From contig NZ_RCIQ01000019.1 of NCBI RefSeq assembly GCF_004000255.1, forward strand, positions 1-64,000: a stretch of 64,000 bases of DNA, written 5' to 3'. The notes beneath the pieces were generated by a model. It was not told where the DNA came from, made no database searches, and saw only the letters and a list, made by a program, of their open reading frames with translations. The DNA comes from Nioella ostreopsis (GTDB lineage: Bacteria > Pseudomonadota > Alphaproteobacteria > Rhodobacterales > Rhodobacteraceae). Positions 26,301 to 35,381 of this stretch are shown here, one piece after another. The stretch's first letter is position 1; each line of letters begins with the position of its first letter. A program made the position numbers and the translations under genes.

Positions 26301-27679
26301 TCGACGAGGATGGCGCCTCCGCGCCTCTGAGAACCCGTGCGCCGGAAGCCGACAGGGTGGGGCGCGTGCGCCTGACCCATGTGGAAGCGGCGGGCCAGTT
26401 CGAGGCGCGGGTTGCGGAAGCGGTGTTTCCCGATGATGGGGCCGACACGATCAGCGAAAGCGAGCTGCCGCTGGTGCTGACCGGAGCGGAGGGGCGCGGC
26501 ATCACCGAACGCTGGCTGGCCGAGGCACGGGTGGCGCGCGATACGATCAGCTTCGCCCTGCCGCCATCGCGACGGGATCTGGGGGCGGGGTCTGTCTTCG
26601 AGATGGAAGATGGCTCCACCTGGCGGATCGACAAGCTGGAAGATGCCGGTGCGCGCAAGGTGGAGGCGGTGCGGTCGGAGGCGGAGATCTACGAGCCGTC
26701 GGACACGGTCGAGGAGGCGGTGAGTGCGGAGCCTTTCGTGCCCCCCCTGCCGGTGAGCCCGGTCTTCATGGACCTGCCGCTGCTGACCGGGGACGAGGTA
26801 GAGCACGCCCCGCATCTGGCGGTCGCGGCAGAGCCCTGGCCGGGGTCGGTGGCCGTCTATAGCTCGCCTTCGGACAGTGGTTATACGCTGAACACGCTGG
26901 TCGATGTGGTCTCGGCGGTTGGCGTCCTGGAAACGCCGCTCTTTCGCGCCACGCCGGGGCTTTGGGATCGGGGCCCGGTGATGCGGGTGAGGATGAGCAC
27001 CGGAAGCCTCAGTTCCGCCAGTATGGAGGACGTGCTGAACGGCGCCAATGCCGCCGCCGTTGGGGATGGAAGTGGCGCGAACTGGGAAGTGATCCAGTTC
27101 GCCAATGCCACGCTGGTGGGGGAGGACCTGTGGGACATCTCGCTGCGCTTGCGCGGGCAGGCGGGGTCAGACGGGATCATGCCTGACGATTGGCCCATCG
27201 GGTCGCTCTTCGTGTTGCTTGATGGACGGCCGGGACAGATCGAGCTGCCTTTGTCTGCGCGCGGGTTGCAGCGGCACTACCGTGTCGGACCCGCTGGGCG
27301 GCCCTATGATCACCCGGTCTATGCCCATGAGGCGCTGGCCTTCGACGGGGTGGGGCTGCGCCCCTATGCCCCCGCGCATCTGAGGGCACCGAAGGTCGGG
27401 ACGGACCGCCAGATCAGCTGGATTCGCCGCACGCGGATCGACGGCGACAGCTGGCAAGGCACCGAGGTGCCGCTGGGCGAGGATAGCGAGGCGTATCTGC
27501 TGCGCATCCGCGATGCGGGGGGTCTGAGACGGGAAGAGACGCTCAGCGCACCTGCCTTCACCTACACCGATGCCATGCAGGTCAGTGACTCCGTCACCCT
27601 GCCTTATACAATTGAAATCGCGCAGATTTCTGCGCGGTTCGGACCCGGGCCCTTTGCAAGGATCGAGATCAATGACTGA
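23318..27679 (+). CDS. GTA gene g15, megatron tail protein with inserted domain
   Basis: 1,453 aa from ATG 23318 (AAAGGA upstream); the R. capsulatus protein is about 1,300. Order: N-terminal Gly-rich segment; beta region with GKGAPPTPRTASYSYSVSLA; GTA TIM-barrel domain (from about residue 400) with FCIGSEMRSLT, YAADWSEYFG and IDFIGIDNYMPLSDWRDG; Phage-tail_3-like and C-terminal domains. Between YKDLRGWWENLHVHR (about residue 628) and GWIPRSKPIRFTEMGC (about 792), where homologues have a short loop, lies a ~160-residue beta-rich insert with GDDVILWGMAVL. Its DNA is less GC-rich than its flanks. The protein spans the tail hub and contacts the recipient. The insert may be a sugar-binding module. 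Confidence 0.93.
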   Translation: MATILLSAAGAALGGLSSGTFLGLTGAVIGRAVGATVGRVIDQRLLGAGSEVIEQGRLDRFRLSGASEGASVARLYGQMRLGGQVIWATRFKEHVTVTGGGGKGAPPTPRTASYSYSVSLAVALCEGEISRVGRVWADGSELARTDLTMRVYRGTDDQMPDPKMEAVEGAGQVPAYRGIAYVVIEDLDLSPYGNRLPQLSFEVFRPARPEHLDSPPQPSEAIRAVAMMPGTGEYALATTPVSLAQGFGRSESANVNTAAGVADFAVSLEALEGELPNCGAVSLIVSWFGDDLRAGQCSVKPKVEQQQADGAEMPWTVAGLTRDGADLLAQVEGRAIYGGTPTDQSVIEAIEALNGAGQEVMFYPFLLMEILADSGKADPWALTGDQPALPWRGRITGEKAPGVAGSPDGTSAAEAEVSAFFGTASASDFSVSPGTVSYSGPAEWSYRRFILHNAALCAAAGGVESFCIGSEMRSLTQLRGESGFPAVDALIALAAEVRALLPDAKLSYAADWSEYFGYHPQDGSGDVYFHLDPLWADANIDFIGIDNYMPLSDWRDGRDHADIGWRSIYELDYLRANIEGGEGYDWYYPSEEARAAQLRAPITDGAFGEDWVFRYKDLRGWWENLHVHRRRSFRFDAPDAVNPQSWEVIGGSATPETGIVEETFDRPMRMTSGGATWHRLRRVVDLKAAQVYDVEVVFTKGSSSGFRWFVYSQDGAYHYVQGTIGNLYFGNGVLELEQTEIAPDTWRLRFSFIVAQDTPGARPSVGPFSATPGDDVILWGMAVLPRGLSSTGWIPRSKPIRFTEMGCAAVDKGTNQPNKFLDPKSSESGLPHFSNGRRDDLIQMQYLRAMTSYWQDPSHNPVSEIYAGPMLDMDHAYVWAWDARPWPAFPNALEVWSDGENHARGHWISGRMGAEPLADVVAAICEEAGITDYDVSELYGFVRGAMSSDVESGRARLQPLMLAYGFEAVERDGVLVFRSRTGLPDALVVEGLMAVDEDGASAPLRTRAPEADRVGRVRLTHVEAAGQFEARVAEAVFPDDGADTISESELPLVLTGAEGRGITERWLAEARVARDTISFALPPSRRDLGAGSVFEMEDGSTWRIDKLEDAGARKVEAVRSEAEIYEPSDTVEEAVSAEPFVPPLPVSPVFMDLPLLTGDEVEHAPHLAVAAEPWPGSVAVYSSPSDSGYTLNTLVDVVSAVGVLETPLFRATPGLWDRGPVMRVRMSTGSLSSASMEDVLNGANAAAVGDGSGANWEVIQFANATLVGEDLWDISLRLRGQAGSDGIMPDDWPIGSLFVLLDGRPGQIELPLSARGLQRHYRVGPAGRPYDHPVYAHEALAFDGVGLRPYAPAHLRAPKVGTDRQISWIRRTRIDGDSWQGTEVPLGEDSEAYLLRIRDAGGLRREETLSAPAFTYTDAMQVSDSVTLPYTIEIAQISARFGPGPFARIEIND

Positions 27680-28382
27680 CACGACAAACCTGACCCTGCC
27701 GCTGCTGGCCGCCAGCCAGGCGCAAAAACATGTGACCGTGAATGAGGCGCTGACGCGGCTCGATGGCGTGGTGCAGCTGCGCTTGCGGTCGCGCAGCCTG
27801 ACCACACCGCCGGGCGCGGTGCTGGACGGCGAATGCTTTGGCGTGCCGCCCGGGGCGGTGAATGATTGGGCAGGCCATGAGGGCGAAATCGCGCAGTATA
27901 CGGGCGGTGGCTGGGCCTTTTTTGCCCCGCAGCGGGGGTGGCGCGCTTTCGTGGACGATACAGGCAGTTGCGACCTGCATGACGGCAGCGACTGGCGGGC
28001 GGGCGGGTTGTCCCTGTCGCCGGGCGGAGGGGGACTTGCAGCGCGGAGCATTGAGGCCGACGTGGTGATCGGGGCGGGGTCTACCGTTGCTTCCGGCCTG
28101 CTGTTTCCGGCGCGGTCCATCGTTCTGGGCGTCACGGGCCGGGTGACGGATGCCATCAGTGGCGCGCTAACCGATTGGCGGCTGGGCGATGCGTCGTCGG
28201 ATGACCGCTATGGCAACGGGCTGGGCAAAGCGTTGAATTCATGGATCAGTGGCCCGGCGAACCCTTTCGTTGTCTGGGCGGATACCGAGCTGATCCTGAC
28301 CGGAAATGGCGGCGATTTCGCCGGGGGAACCGTGAAACTGGTGGCGCATTACCTGAGTTTCGCCATCCCTGACCCGGCATAA
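27672..28382 (+). CDS. DUF2793 protein, GTA-associated
   Basis: 236 aa starting MTDTTNLTLPLLAASQAQKH VTVNEAL, the DUF2793 signature found in phage and GTA tail or fibre proteins. N-terminal ~110 residues form the DUF2793 domain (VLDGECFGVPPGAVNDWAGH, GGWAFFAPQRGWRAFV); the C-terminal half is beta-rich (VGAGSTVASG-like and VTGRVTDAISGALTDWRLGD). It overlaps g15 by 8 bases, so it is transcribed with the GTA. The same domain occurs, as I recall, in a separate tail-fibre gene of R. capsulatus GTA. Confidence 0.85.
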   Translation: MTDTTNLTLPLLAASQAQKHVTVNEALTRLDGVVQLRLRSRSLTTPPGAVLDGECFGVPPGAVNDWAGHEGEIAQYTGGGWAFFAPQRGWRAFVDDTGSCDLHDGSDWRAGGLSLSPGGGGLAARSIEADVVIGAGSTVASGLLFPARSIVLGVTGRVTDAISGALTDWRLGDASSDDRYGNGLGKALNSWISGPANPFVVWADTELILTGNGGDFAGGTVKLVAHYLSFAIPDPA

Positions 28383-28472
28383 CAAATCGTGATTATGCGT
28401 ATCAGGGGTTTCAACTTGGACGAGAGGGGCTATCTGCGCTAGAAAGGGGAACGTGACCGCAGGAGGCCTCTC

Positions 28473-29294
28473 ATGGCAAAGACCCGCACTCATCTGGCCG
28501 AGCTCGACCCGGTCTGGAGCCGCATCACCCGCGAAGCCGAAGAGGCCGTGCGCGACGAACCGCTTCTGGGCGGGCTTGTGCATGGCTGTATCCTGCACCA
28601 CGCGACGCTTGAGGCGGCGCTCGCCTATCGGATGGCGCAGAAGCTGGCCTCTGGCGAAATGTCGGAACAGCTGATTCGTGAAATTGCGGATGAGGCCTAT
28701 CGGTCCGACCCGTCACTTGGCGCGGCGGCGCGGGCCGATATCGTGGCGGTCTTCGACCGTGACCCGGCCTGCCATCGCTTCATCCAGCCGCTCCTGTTCT
28801 TCAAGGGATTCCAGGCGGTTGAGGCCTATCGTGTCGGCCACTGGCTGTGGCAACAAGGCCGCCGAGATCTGGCCTACATGATCCAGATGCGGATCAGCGA
28901 GATGTTTGGCGTCGATATCCACCCCGCCGCCAGGATCGGCAAGGGCATCATGATCGACCATGCCCATTCCATCGTGATCGGGGAAACCGCCGTGGTGGGC
29001 GACAATGTCTCGATGCTGCATTCGGTGACATTGGGCGGCACCGGCAAGGAAGAGGAAGACCGTCACCCCAAGATCGGCGACGGGGTTCTGATCGGCGCGG
29101 GGGCCAAGGTGCTTGGCAATATCAAGGTTGGCTGCTGTTCGCGGATCGCGGCGGGTTCCGTTGTGCTGCACGAGGTGCCGCCCGCGACCACCGTCGCCGG
29201 TGTGCCTGCCAAGATCGTGGGCGAGGCTGGCTGCGATCAGCCGTCCCTGTCCATGGACCAGATGGTTCAGGGCTGCGGGGGCAGCAAGGACTGA
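28473..29294 (+). CDS. cysE: Serine acetyltransferase
   Basis: 273 aa, AGGAGG before ATG 28473. It makes O-acetylserine from serine and acetyl-CoA, the first step of cysteine synthesis. N-terminal helical domain (residues 1-140), then the left-handed hexapeptide helix with DIHPAARIGKGIMIDHAHSI, VIGETAVVGDNVSMLHSVTL and GGTGKEEEDRHPKIGDGVLI. Location just after the GTA is the usual one in Rhodobacterales. Followed by a strong terminator. Confidence 0.96.
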   Translation: MAKTRTHLAELDPVWSRITREAEEAVRDEPLLGGLVHGCILHHATLEAALAYRMAQKLASGEMSEQLIREIADEAYRSDPSLGAAARADIVAVFDRDPACHRFIQPLLFFKGFQAVEAYRVGHWLWQQGRRDLAYMIQMRISEMFGVDIHPAARIGKGIMIDHAHSIVIGETAVVGDNVSMLHSVTLGGTGKEEEDRHPKIGDGVLIGAGAKVLGNIKVGCCSRIAAGSVVLHEVPPATTVAGVPAKIVGEAGCDQPSLSMDQMVQGCGGSKD

Positions 29295-29322
29295 CCCCGT
29301 CCGACACATGAGCTTCAACAAG

Positions 29323-29352
29323 GCCCGCGCCAGACAAGGCGCGGGCTTTTTT
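29323..29352 (+). terminator. Intrinsic terminator of cysE
   Basis: Perfect 9-bp stem GCCCGCGCC (29323-29331) and GGCGCGGGC (29338-29346) followed by six T. Confidence 0.92.
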
Positions 29353-29365
29353 CTGTGTTCATCGT

Positions 29366-29399
29366 AAAAAAAGCCCGTGAAACCAAAGGCTTCACGGGC
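29366..29399 (-). terminator. Intrinsic terminator of the 99-aa membrane protein gene
   Basis: On the minus strand, GCCCGTGAA and TTCACGGGC (arms 29391-29399 and 29373-29381) are followed by seven T. It sits back to back with the cysE terminator. Confidence 0.9.
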
Positions 29400-29426
29400 A
29401 GTCCAACAGGGAGGGAGGAAAATGGA

Positions 29427-29726
29427 TCAAGAGGAAAGGACGCGTACCGGGGCGGGCTTGGGCTCTTTGCGCAGGGCAATGCCGCCAAGCGCCATCAGGA
29501 TGTAAAAACCCTGGATCAAAGCCGCGCTGAGGTTGAAATCGGCCCAGAGGCTGATCATCACGCAGCTGGCGGCGGCGAGGACCATGACAAAGTATTCAGG
29601 GCGTTTGCTGTCGAGGCGGCCGGTGCTGAGGCAGAAGAAAGCCGACGCGTAGATCGCAAAGCCCAGAAGGCCGAAAGCGCGGCAGATGAACTGGGCATCG
29701 AGGGCGGTGAGGTCAAGGGAATGCAT
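29427..29726 (-). CDS. Small membrane protein, CBU_0592-like
   Basis: 99 aa with three hydrophobic segments: ICRAFGLLGFAIYASAFFCL, YFVMVLAAASCVMISLWADF and ALIQGFYILMALGGIALRK. The pattern (gene start close to a membrane helix, S.W.DFN.. before the last helix) matches the CBU_0592 family of uncharacterised inner-membrane proteins. It lies between cysE and cysK but on the opposite strand, so it is not part of the cysteine pathway unit. Confidence 0.7.
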   Translation of the reverse strand: MHSLDLTALDAQFICRAFGLLGFAIYASAFFCLSTGRLDSKRPEYFVMVLAAASCVMISLWADFNLSAALIQGFYILMALGGIALRKEPKPAPVRVLSS

Positions 29727-29900
29727 GATCTGTGTCTTACGCTATGGGCTGTTGAAAGTGGGTCGTGACGGGGTTGTGGATCGTTCAATAACTGTATGTG
29801 TAAAATAGACACTAAGTTGAGTCAATACCAAATCGTTCGATTTGTCCTTTGCCGCGATCCCGCTTAGGTTGAGGCCGACGCAACAGGGAAGGACAGGGCC

Positions 29901-30968
29901 ATGACACGCCAGACCGAGGGGCGCGGGCGCCTCTATGACAGCATTCTCGACACCGTGGGGGATACGCCCTGCATCCGGATCAACCAGCTCGCGCCAGAGG
30001 GGGTGGAGCTTTACGTGAAGGTTGAGGCGTTCAACCCCGGCGGATCGGTCAAGGACCGGCTGGCGCTGAACATCATCGAGGCGGCTGAAGCCTCGGGCGC
30101 GCTGAAACCGGGCCAGACGGTGGTGGAGGCGACCTCCGGCAATACCGGCATCGGGCTCGCCATGGTCTGTGCCGCCAAGGGCTATCCGCTGGTGATCACC
30201 ATGGTCGAAACCTTCTCGGTCGAACGCCGCCGCCTGATGCGCTTTCTGGGGGCCAAGGTTGTGCTGACGCCCAAGGAAGAAAAGGGCACCGGCATGTATA
30301 AGAAGGCCAAGGAGCTGGCCGAGGCCAATGGCTGGTTCTTCGCCCGTCAGTTCGAGACCGAGGCCAATGCCGATATCCATGAGGCGACGACCGCGCGCGA
30401 GATCATGGCCGATTTCGGCGGCAAAGGCCCCGATTACTTCGTGTCGGGCTATGGTACCGGCGGCACGGTGACCGGCGTGGCGCGCGTGCTGCGCCGCGAA
30501 AGCCCGGACACCAAGATCATCCTGACCGAACCCGTGAATGCGGCCCTTGTCGGCAGCGGCCATGCGCAGGCGCGGACGGCCTCCGGCGAGCCCGCCGAAA
30601 GCCACCCCGCCTTCAACCCGCACCCGATCCAGGGCTGGACCCCCGATTTCATCCCGCTGGTTCTGCAGGAGGCGCTGGACTCCAATGGCTATGACGAGTT
30701 GATCCCGGTCACAGGCCCCGATGGCATCGCCGCCTCCAAGGCGCTGGCAACGCAGGAAGGCATCTTCATCGGCATCTCCGGCGGGTCGAGCTTCGCCGTG
30801 GCGCTGGAAGTCGCGAAAACCGCCCCCAAGGGGTCCCGCATCCTGTGCATGCTGCCCGACACCGGAGAACGCTACCTTTCCACCCCGCTCTTCGAAGGCG
30901 TGGAAAGCGAGATGACGGAGGACGAGCTGGCCCTTATGCGGTCCACCCCCGGCTATCAGATGGGATGA
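29901..30968 (+). CDS. cysK: Cysteine synthase A
   Basis: 355 aa. PLP enzyme that makes cysteine from O-acetylserine and sulfide. Lys51 in NPGGSVKDR binds PLP, TSGNTG binds substrate, GTGGTVTGVARVL holds the phosphate. The C-terminal 20-30 residues after GISGGSSFAVALEVAK make it longer than E. coli CysK (323). GGGAAGGA precedes ATG 29901. cysE, the partner gene, is 600 bp upstream. Confidence 0.93.
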   Translation: MTRQTEGRGRLYDSILDTVGDTPCIRINQLAPEGVELYVKVEAFNPGGSVKDRLALNIIEAAEASGALKPGQTVVEATSGNTGIGLAMVCAAKGYPLVITMVETFSVERRRLMRFLGAKVVLTPKEEKGTGMYKKAKELAEANGWFFARQFETEANADIHEATTAREIMADFGGKGPDYFVSGYGTGGTVTGVARVLRRESPDTKIILTEPVNAALVGSGHAQARTASGEPAESHPAFNPHPIQGWTPDFIPLVLQEALDSNGYDELIPVTGPDGIAASKALATQEGIFIGISGGSSFAVALEVAKTAPKGSRILCMLPDTGERYLSTPLFEGVESEMTEDELALMRSTPGYQMG

Positions 30969-30970
30969 GC

Positions 30971-31142
30971 CCTTCTTCTTGGCCGAAATACTCCCGCCGG
31001 AGGCATCCGACCTAGCCACCTGGCGCTGGCTTCGACTGGGCAGGACGAACCGTCCCACGTTCCCGTGGCAACGCGGCCCGACGACGGCCCCAAAGGGGCC
31101 CGAGGAGGGGCGCTCCCGGATCGACGCCGAAGGCGGCGAAAT
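30971..31142. repeat. Dispersed intergenic repeat, copy A
   Basis: Two conserved blocks: ccttcttcttggccgaaata with cccgccggaggcatc (30971-31007), and 31064-31142 from cgtggcaacgcggcccgacg to aaggcggcgaaat, with an internal GGCCCCAAAGGGGCC hairpin. Copy B has both blocks and copy C the second block inverted. Confidence 0.85.
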
Positions 31143-31150
31143 CCCCAAGA

Positions 31151-31178
31151 AAAAGGGCGACCCGGAGGCCGCCCTTTT
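31151..31178 (-). terminator. Terminator of the pdh operon (bidirectional)
   Basis: Perfect 9-bp stem AAAAGGGCG (31151-31159) with CGCCCTTTT (31170-31178); T-rich on both sides, so it can also stop cysK transcription. Confidence 0.8.
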
Positions 31179-31198
31179 CAATCCTGTGACCCAAAGCC

Positions 31199-32515
31199 TT
31201 ACGCCAGCATGGTCAGCGGGTTTTCCAGGTTCTCAACGATCGCTTTCAGCAGTTCCGCGCCGAGCGCGCCGTCGATCACCCGGTGATCCACCGACATGGT
31301 CACTGACATCACGGTCGCCACGGTCAGTTCGCCATCCTCGCCCACAACCGGCTTCTTCACGCCCGTGCCCACGGCGAGGATCCCCGCATGCGGCGGGTTC
31401 ACGATGGCGTCGAAATTGTCGATGCCGAACATGCCGAGGTTGGAGATCGCGAAGGTGCCGCCTTGATATTCACTCGGTGCCAGCTTGCGGTCGCGGGCGC
31501 GTTTGGCGAGGTCTTTCATCTCGGCCGACAGCGCCGAAAGCGACTTCATGTCGGCGTCTTTCAGGACCGGCGTGAAGAGCCCGCCCTCGATGGCGACCGC
31601 AACGGCCACGTCCGAAGGCTTCAACTGCAAGACCCGATCCCCGGCCCAGACCGCGTTGCAGGCGGGCACCTGTTGCAGGGCATTGGCCACGGCCTTGATG
31701 ATGAAATCATTCACAGACAGTTTCACGCCGCGCGCTTCCAGCTGCTTGTTCAGCTGGCCGCGGAACTTGAGCAGCGCATCGAGCTTGATGTCGCGGCGCA
31801 GGTAGAAATGCGGGATCGTCTGCTTGGCCTCACTGAGCCGCGCGGCGATGGTCTTGCGCATGCCGTCGAGCTTGATTTCCTCGTACTCGCGACCCTCATA
31901 CATCCGCGCCACCATATCGGCGGTCGGACCGGCTGGCGCGGCGGCAGCAGCCGGAGCGGCGGGCGCAACAGCGGCAGCCGGGGCGGCAGCAGCGGCGGCA
32001 GGCTTGGCCTCCGCAGCTTCCACATCGGCCTTGACGATGCGGCCATGCGGGCCGGAACCGGTGATCTGCTTGAGATCCAGACCCTTCTGGGCTGCGATCC
32101 GGCGGGCCAGGGGCGAGGCGAAGATGCGGGTGCCATCGCCCGACACCGGTGCGGCCGGGGCCGGGGCAGGAGCCGCCGCAGGTGCGGCCGCTTCGGATGC
32201 CTCGGCGGGTGCTTCGGCGGCTTCAGGCGCAGTGGCGGGGGCAGGGGCCGCACCGATGTCATCGGCGCTTTCGCCCTCGGCCAGCAGCATCGCAATGGGC
32301 GTGTTCACTTTCACGCCTTCGCTGCCCTCGGCAACCAGGATCTTGCCGATCACGCCTTCGTCGACGGCTTCGAATTCCATCGTCGCCTTGTCGGTCTCGA
32401 TCTCGGCCAGAAGGTCGCCCGAGCTGACCTCGTCGCCTTCCTTCACCAGCCATTTGGCCAGCGTGCCTTCTTCCATCGTGGGCGAGAGGGCGGGCATCAG
32501 AATTTCGGTAGGCAT
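31199..32515 (-). CDS. pdhC: Pyruvate dehydrogenase E2, dihydrolipoyl acetyltransferase
   Basis: 438 aa. One lipoyl domain (residues 1-80, lipoyl Lys43 in [11 protein letters not shown]), an Ala/Pro linker, a peripheral-subunit-binding domain ([20 protein letters not shown]), a second Ala/Pro linker and the catalytic domain with [14 protein letters not shown] near the end (His about 411). It transfers acetyl to CoA in the pyruvate dehydrogenase complex. AAGGAGA precedes the ATG. Third gene of the operon. Confidence 0.96.
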   Translation of the reverse strand: MPTEILMPALSPTMEEGTLAKWLVKEGDEVSSGDLLAEIETDKATMEFEAVDEGVIGKILVAEGSEGVKVNTPIAMLLAEGESADDIGAAPAPATAPEAAEAPAEASEAAAPAAAPAPAPAAPVSGDGTRIFASPLARRIAAQKGLDLKQITGSGPHGRIVKADVEAAEAKPAAAAAAPAAAVAPAAPAAAAAPAGPTADMVARMYEGREYEEIKLDGMRKTIAARLSEAKQTIPHFYLRRDIKLDALLKFRGQLNKQLEARGVKLSVNDFIIKAVANALQQVPACNAVWAGDRVLQLKPSDVAVAVAIEGGLFTPVLKDADMKSLSALSAEMKDLAKRARDRKLAPSEYQGGTFAISNLGMFGIDNFDAIVNPPHAGILAVGTGVKKPVVGEDGELTVATVMSVTMSVDHRVIDGALGAELLKAIVENLENPLTMLA

Positions 32516-32527
32516 CTCTCGCTCTCC

Positions 32528-33901
32528 TTACCTGTAGGTGACTTGTTTCACGGCGGCGATGACCTCGTCGGTCGTGACCAGCGCGTGTTTTTCGAGGTTG
32601 GCGGCATAGGGCATGGGCACGTCCTTGCCGGTGCAGTTGATCACCGGTGCGTCGAGATAATCGAACGCGTTTTCCATGATATAGGCCGACAGGTGGTTGC
32701 CGATGGAGGCCACCGGGAAGCCCTCTTCCACGGTCACGCAGCGGTTGGTCTTCTGGACCGAGGCGATCAGCGTGTCATAGTCCAGCGGACGCAGGGTGCG
32801 CAGGTCGATGACTTCGGCGGAAATGCCCTCTTCAGCCAGCTTGTCGGCGGCTTCCAAGGCATATTGCATCCCGATCCCGAAGCTGACGATGGTCACATCG
32901 GTGCCTTCGCGCCAGATCCGGGCCTTGCCGAACGGAACGGTGTAATCGTCCAGAACCGGAACGTCGAAGGACCGGCCATAGAGGATCTCGTTTTCCAAAA
33001 AGATCACCGGGTTGGGATCGCGGATCGCGGTTTTCATCAGGCCTTTGTAGTCGGACGCCGAATAAGGCATCACCACTTTCAGACCGGGGATCTGCGCGTA
33101 CCAGGCGGCGTAATCCTGGCTGTGCTGTGCTCCAACGCGGGCAGCCGCGCCGTTGGGGCCCCGGAAGACCATGGGCGCACCCATCTGACCGCCGGACATA
33201 TAGAGTGTCTTGGCCGCCGAGTTGATGATGTGGTCGATGGCCTGCATCGCGAAGTTGAAGGTCATGAATTCCACGATGGGCCTGAGACCGCCAAAGGCTG
33301 CGCCGGTGGCGATGCCGGCAAAGCCATGCTCGGTGATCGGCGTGTCGATGACCCGCTTGGGCCCGAATTCGTCCAGCATGCCCTGGCTGATCTTGTAGGC
33401 GCCCTGATATTCGGCAACCTCCTCGCCCATCAGGAAGACGTTTTCGTCGCGGCGCATTTCCTCGGCCATGCCGTCGCGCAATGCCTCACGGACGGTCTGG
33501 GTCTTCATCTCGGTGCCTTCCGGGTAGTCGGGTTCGAGATTGGCAGTGACCACGGGGGCGGCTGCGGGGGCAGCGGCTGGGGTGGGGGCAGGGGTCTCTT
33601 CGGCGGCGGATGCCGCTTCGGGTGCTGTGGCAGGCGCGGGTGCGGCAGAGGCGTCTTCGCCTTCTTCCAGCAGCACTGCGATGGCCGTATTGACCTTCAC
33701 GCCTTCGGTGCCTTCCGCCACTAGGATCGGGCCCATTGTGCCCTCATCCACGGCCTCGAATTCCATCGTGGCCTTGTCGGTTTCGATCTCGGCGATGATC
33801 ATGCCGGATTCGATGGTATCGCCTTCCTTGACCAGCCATTTGGCCAGCGTGCCTTCCTCCATGGTCGGCGACAGGGCGGGCATGAGAATTTCAGTTGCCA
33901 T
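32528..33901 (-). CDS. pdhB: Pyruvate dehydrogenase E1 beta with N-terminal lipoyl domain
   Basis: 457 aa from ATG 33901. An extra N-terminal lipoyl domain (residues 1-80, Lys43) nearly identical to that of pdhC is followed by an Ala/Pro linker and the E1-beta fold: [40 protein letters not shown] and [21 protein letters not shown]1 decarboxylates pyruvate with TPP. Lipoyl-E1-beta fusions are known in alphaproteobacteria. It lies 12 bp before pdhC and 19 bp after pdhA. Confidence 0.95.
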   Translation of the reverse strand: MATEILMPALSPTMEEGTLAKWLVKEGDTIESGMIIAEIETDKATMEFEAVDEGTMGPILVAEGTEGVKVNTAIAVLLEEGEDASAAPAPATAPEAASAAEETPAPTPAAAPAAAPVVTANLEPDYPEGTEMKTQTVREALRDGMAEEMRRDENVFLMGEEVAEYQGAYKISQGMLDEFGPKRVIDTPITEHGFAGIATGAAFGGLRPIVEFMTFNFAMQAIDHIINSAAKTLYMSGGQMGAPMVFRGPNGAAARVGAQHSQDYAAWYAQIPGLKVVMPYSASDYKGLMKTAIRDPNPVIFLENEILYGRSFDVPVLDDYTVPFGKARIWREGTDVTIVSFGIGMQYALEAADKLAEEGISAEVIDLRTLRPLDYDTLIASVQKTNRCVTVEEGFPVASIGNHLSAYIMENAFDYLDAPVINCTGKDVPMPYAANLEKHALVTTDEVIAAVKQVTYR

Positions 33902-33920
33902 ATCGTGTGTCCCCCTCGGA

Positions 33921-34946
33921 TCAGGCGTTTGCTTGCGGAACTTCAGCCGCATAGATGTCGGTCCAAAGCTCCTCAAGCGCGGGCTCGGGGCTCTCTTTCG
34001 CAAATTCGGCGCTTTCGTTCACCACGGCCTTGATCTCCTTGTCGATGGCCTTGAGGTCATCTTCGGAGGCATGGCCGCCGGTCAGCAGCAGCTGGCGCAC
34101 ATGTTCGATGGCGTCGCGTTCCTCGCGCATTTTCTGCACTTCCTCGCGGGTCCGGTATTTTGCCGGGTCCGACATGGAGTGGCCGCGATAGCGGTAGGTT
34201 TTGACTTCGAGGATGTAAGGCCCCTCCCCGGCGCGGCAGTGGGCGACGGCCTTTTCGCCAGCGGCCTTCACGGCCAGCACGTCCATGCCGTCGACGGTTT
34301 CTCCGGGGATGCCGAAGGGGGCGCCACGGGTGTAGATATCGGCGGTAGAGGTCGACCGGTTCTGCGCGGTGCCCATGGCGTACTGGTTGTTTTCAATGAC
34401 GAAAATTACCGGCAGCTTCCACAGCGAGGCCATGTTGAACGTCTCGTAGACCTGGCCCTGGTTGGCGGCACCATCGCCGAAATAGGTGAAGGTGACGTTG
34501 TCATTGCCCCGGTACTTGTCCGAGAAGGCAAGCCCTGCACCAAGCGGCACCTGGGCGCCGACGATGCCATGGCCGCCATAGAAATGCTTCTCTTTCGAGA
34601 ACATGTGCATGGAGCCGCCTTTGCCCTTGGAATAGCCGCCTTCGCGGCCCGTCAGCTCGGCCATCACGCCCTTGGGGTCCATGCCACAGGCCAGCATATG
34701 GCCGTGATCGCGGTAGGATGTGATGCGCTTGTCGCCGTCCTTGGCAGCGGCCTCAAGCCCCACGACGACTGCTTCCTGACCGATATAAAGGTGGCAGAAG
34801 CCACCGATCAGTCCCATGCCGTAAAGCTGCCCGGCCTTTTCCTCGAATCTGCGGATCAGCAGCATATCGCGGTAGTATTCCAGCAGGTCTTCAGGCGAAA
34901 CGTTTGGTTTTGCGGCAGATTTCGCTGTGCTCTTGCGCGCGGCCAT
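33921..34946 (-). CDS. pdhA: Pyruvate dehydrogenase E1 alpha
   Basis: 341 aa. TPP site [20 protein letters not shown] ending [12 protein letters not shown]-type region [20 protein letters not shown], and the phosphorylation-loop-like [20 protein letters not shown]. It forms the heterotetramer with PdhB. The first ~15 residues are Lys/Ala rich. It is first in the operon; a perfect 11-bp inverted repeat lies 22-51 bases upstream. Confidence 0.96.
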   Translation of the reverse strand: MAARKSTAKSAAKPNVSPEDLLEYYRDMLLIRRFEEKAGQLYGMGLIGGFCHLYIGQEAVVVGLEAAAKDGDKRITSYRDHGHMLACGMDPKGVMAELTGREGGYSKGKGGSMHMFSKEKHFYGGHGIVGAQVPLGAGLAFSDKYRGNDNVTFTYFGDGAANQGQVYETFNMASLWKLPVIFVIENNQYAMGTAQNRSTSTADIYTRGAPFGIPGETVDGMDVLAVKAAGEKAVAHCRAGEGPYILEVKTYRYRGHSMSDPAKYRTREEVQKMREERDAIEHVRQLLLTGGHASEDDLKAIDKEIKAVVNESAEFAKESPEPALEELWTDIYAAEVPQANA

Positions 34947-34967
34947 GCCAGCCCCTCCTCTCGGTCA

Positions 34968-34997
34968 AAAGAATAGTTTAACGTTGAACTATTCTTT
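34968..34997. promoter_or_regulatory. Perfect inverted repeat upstream of pdhA
   Basis: AAAGAATAGTT (34968-34978) and AACTATTCTTT (34987-34997) are exact reverse complements around taacgttg. It is strikingly AT-rich for this genome and sits just upstream of pdhA, so it is a candidate operator for the pyruvate dehydrogenase operon. No T run follows on either side that would make it a terminator. Confidence 0.6.
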
Positions 34998-35087
34998 ATC
35001 AGAGGAGGCGGAAAAAATCACCCATAGATTTTCCCCCGCGTCAGTTCGCGCGGGAAACCCCGGTATGCAGCAGGGTCATGGATGTGT

Positions 35088-35381
35088 TCAGGGCAGCACG
35101 ACCTCATCGGGACGCATGTAGCCTAGCCGCTGACGGGCCTGCTGATCAAGTAGGTCGAGGTCAAGGTAATCATCGGACAGCCGATGCGTCAGCAGCACCA
35201 TTTCGGCTGTTTCGGCGCGCAGAGCGTCCAGTTCGGCCTGATACACATCGCGCTCGGCCTCGATCTGAATGCGACGGAACAGCCCGTAATCCCCCTGCAC
35301 GGCGGCAAAGGTGAAATAGGCCCCGATGAACAGGAGCCCCATGGGCAGGATCAGCCCGGAAAACGAGCGTTTCTTTTGCAT
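35088..35381 (-). CDS. ftsB: Septum formation initiator family protein (FtsB/DivIC-like)
   Basis: 97 aa from ATG 35381. A basic N-terminus (MQKKRSFSG), one membrane helix (LILPMGLLFIGAYFTFAAVQ), then a coiled coil (RIQIEAERDVYQAELDALRA) and the conserved end QQARQRLGYMRPDEVVL. FtsB partners with FtsL and FtsQ in the divisome. Upstream of the pdh operon on the same strand, as in many alphaproteobacteria. Confidence 0.85.
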   Translation of the reverse strand: MQKKRSFSGLILPMGLLFIGAYFTFAAVQGDYGLFRRIQIEAERDVYQAELDALRAETAEMVLLTHRLSDDYLDLDLLDQQARQRLGYMRPDEVVLP

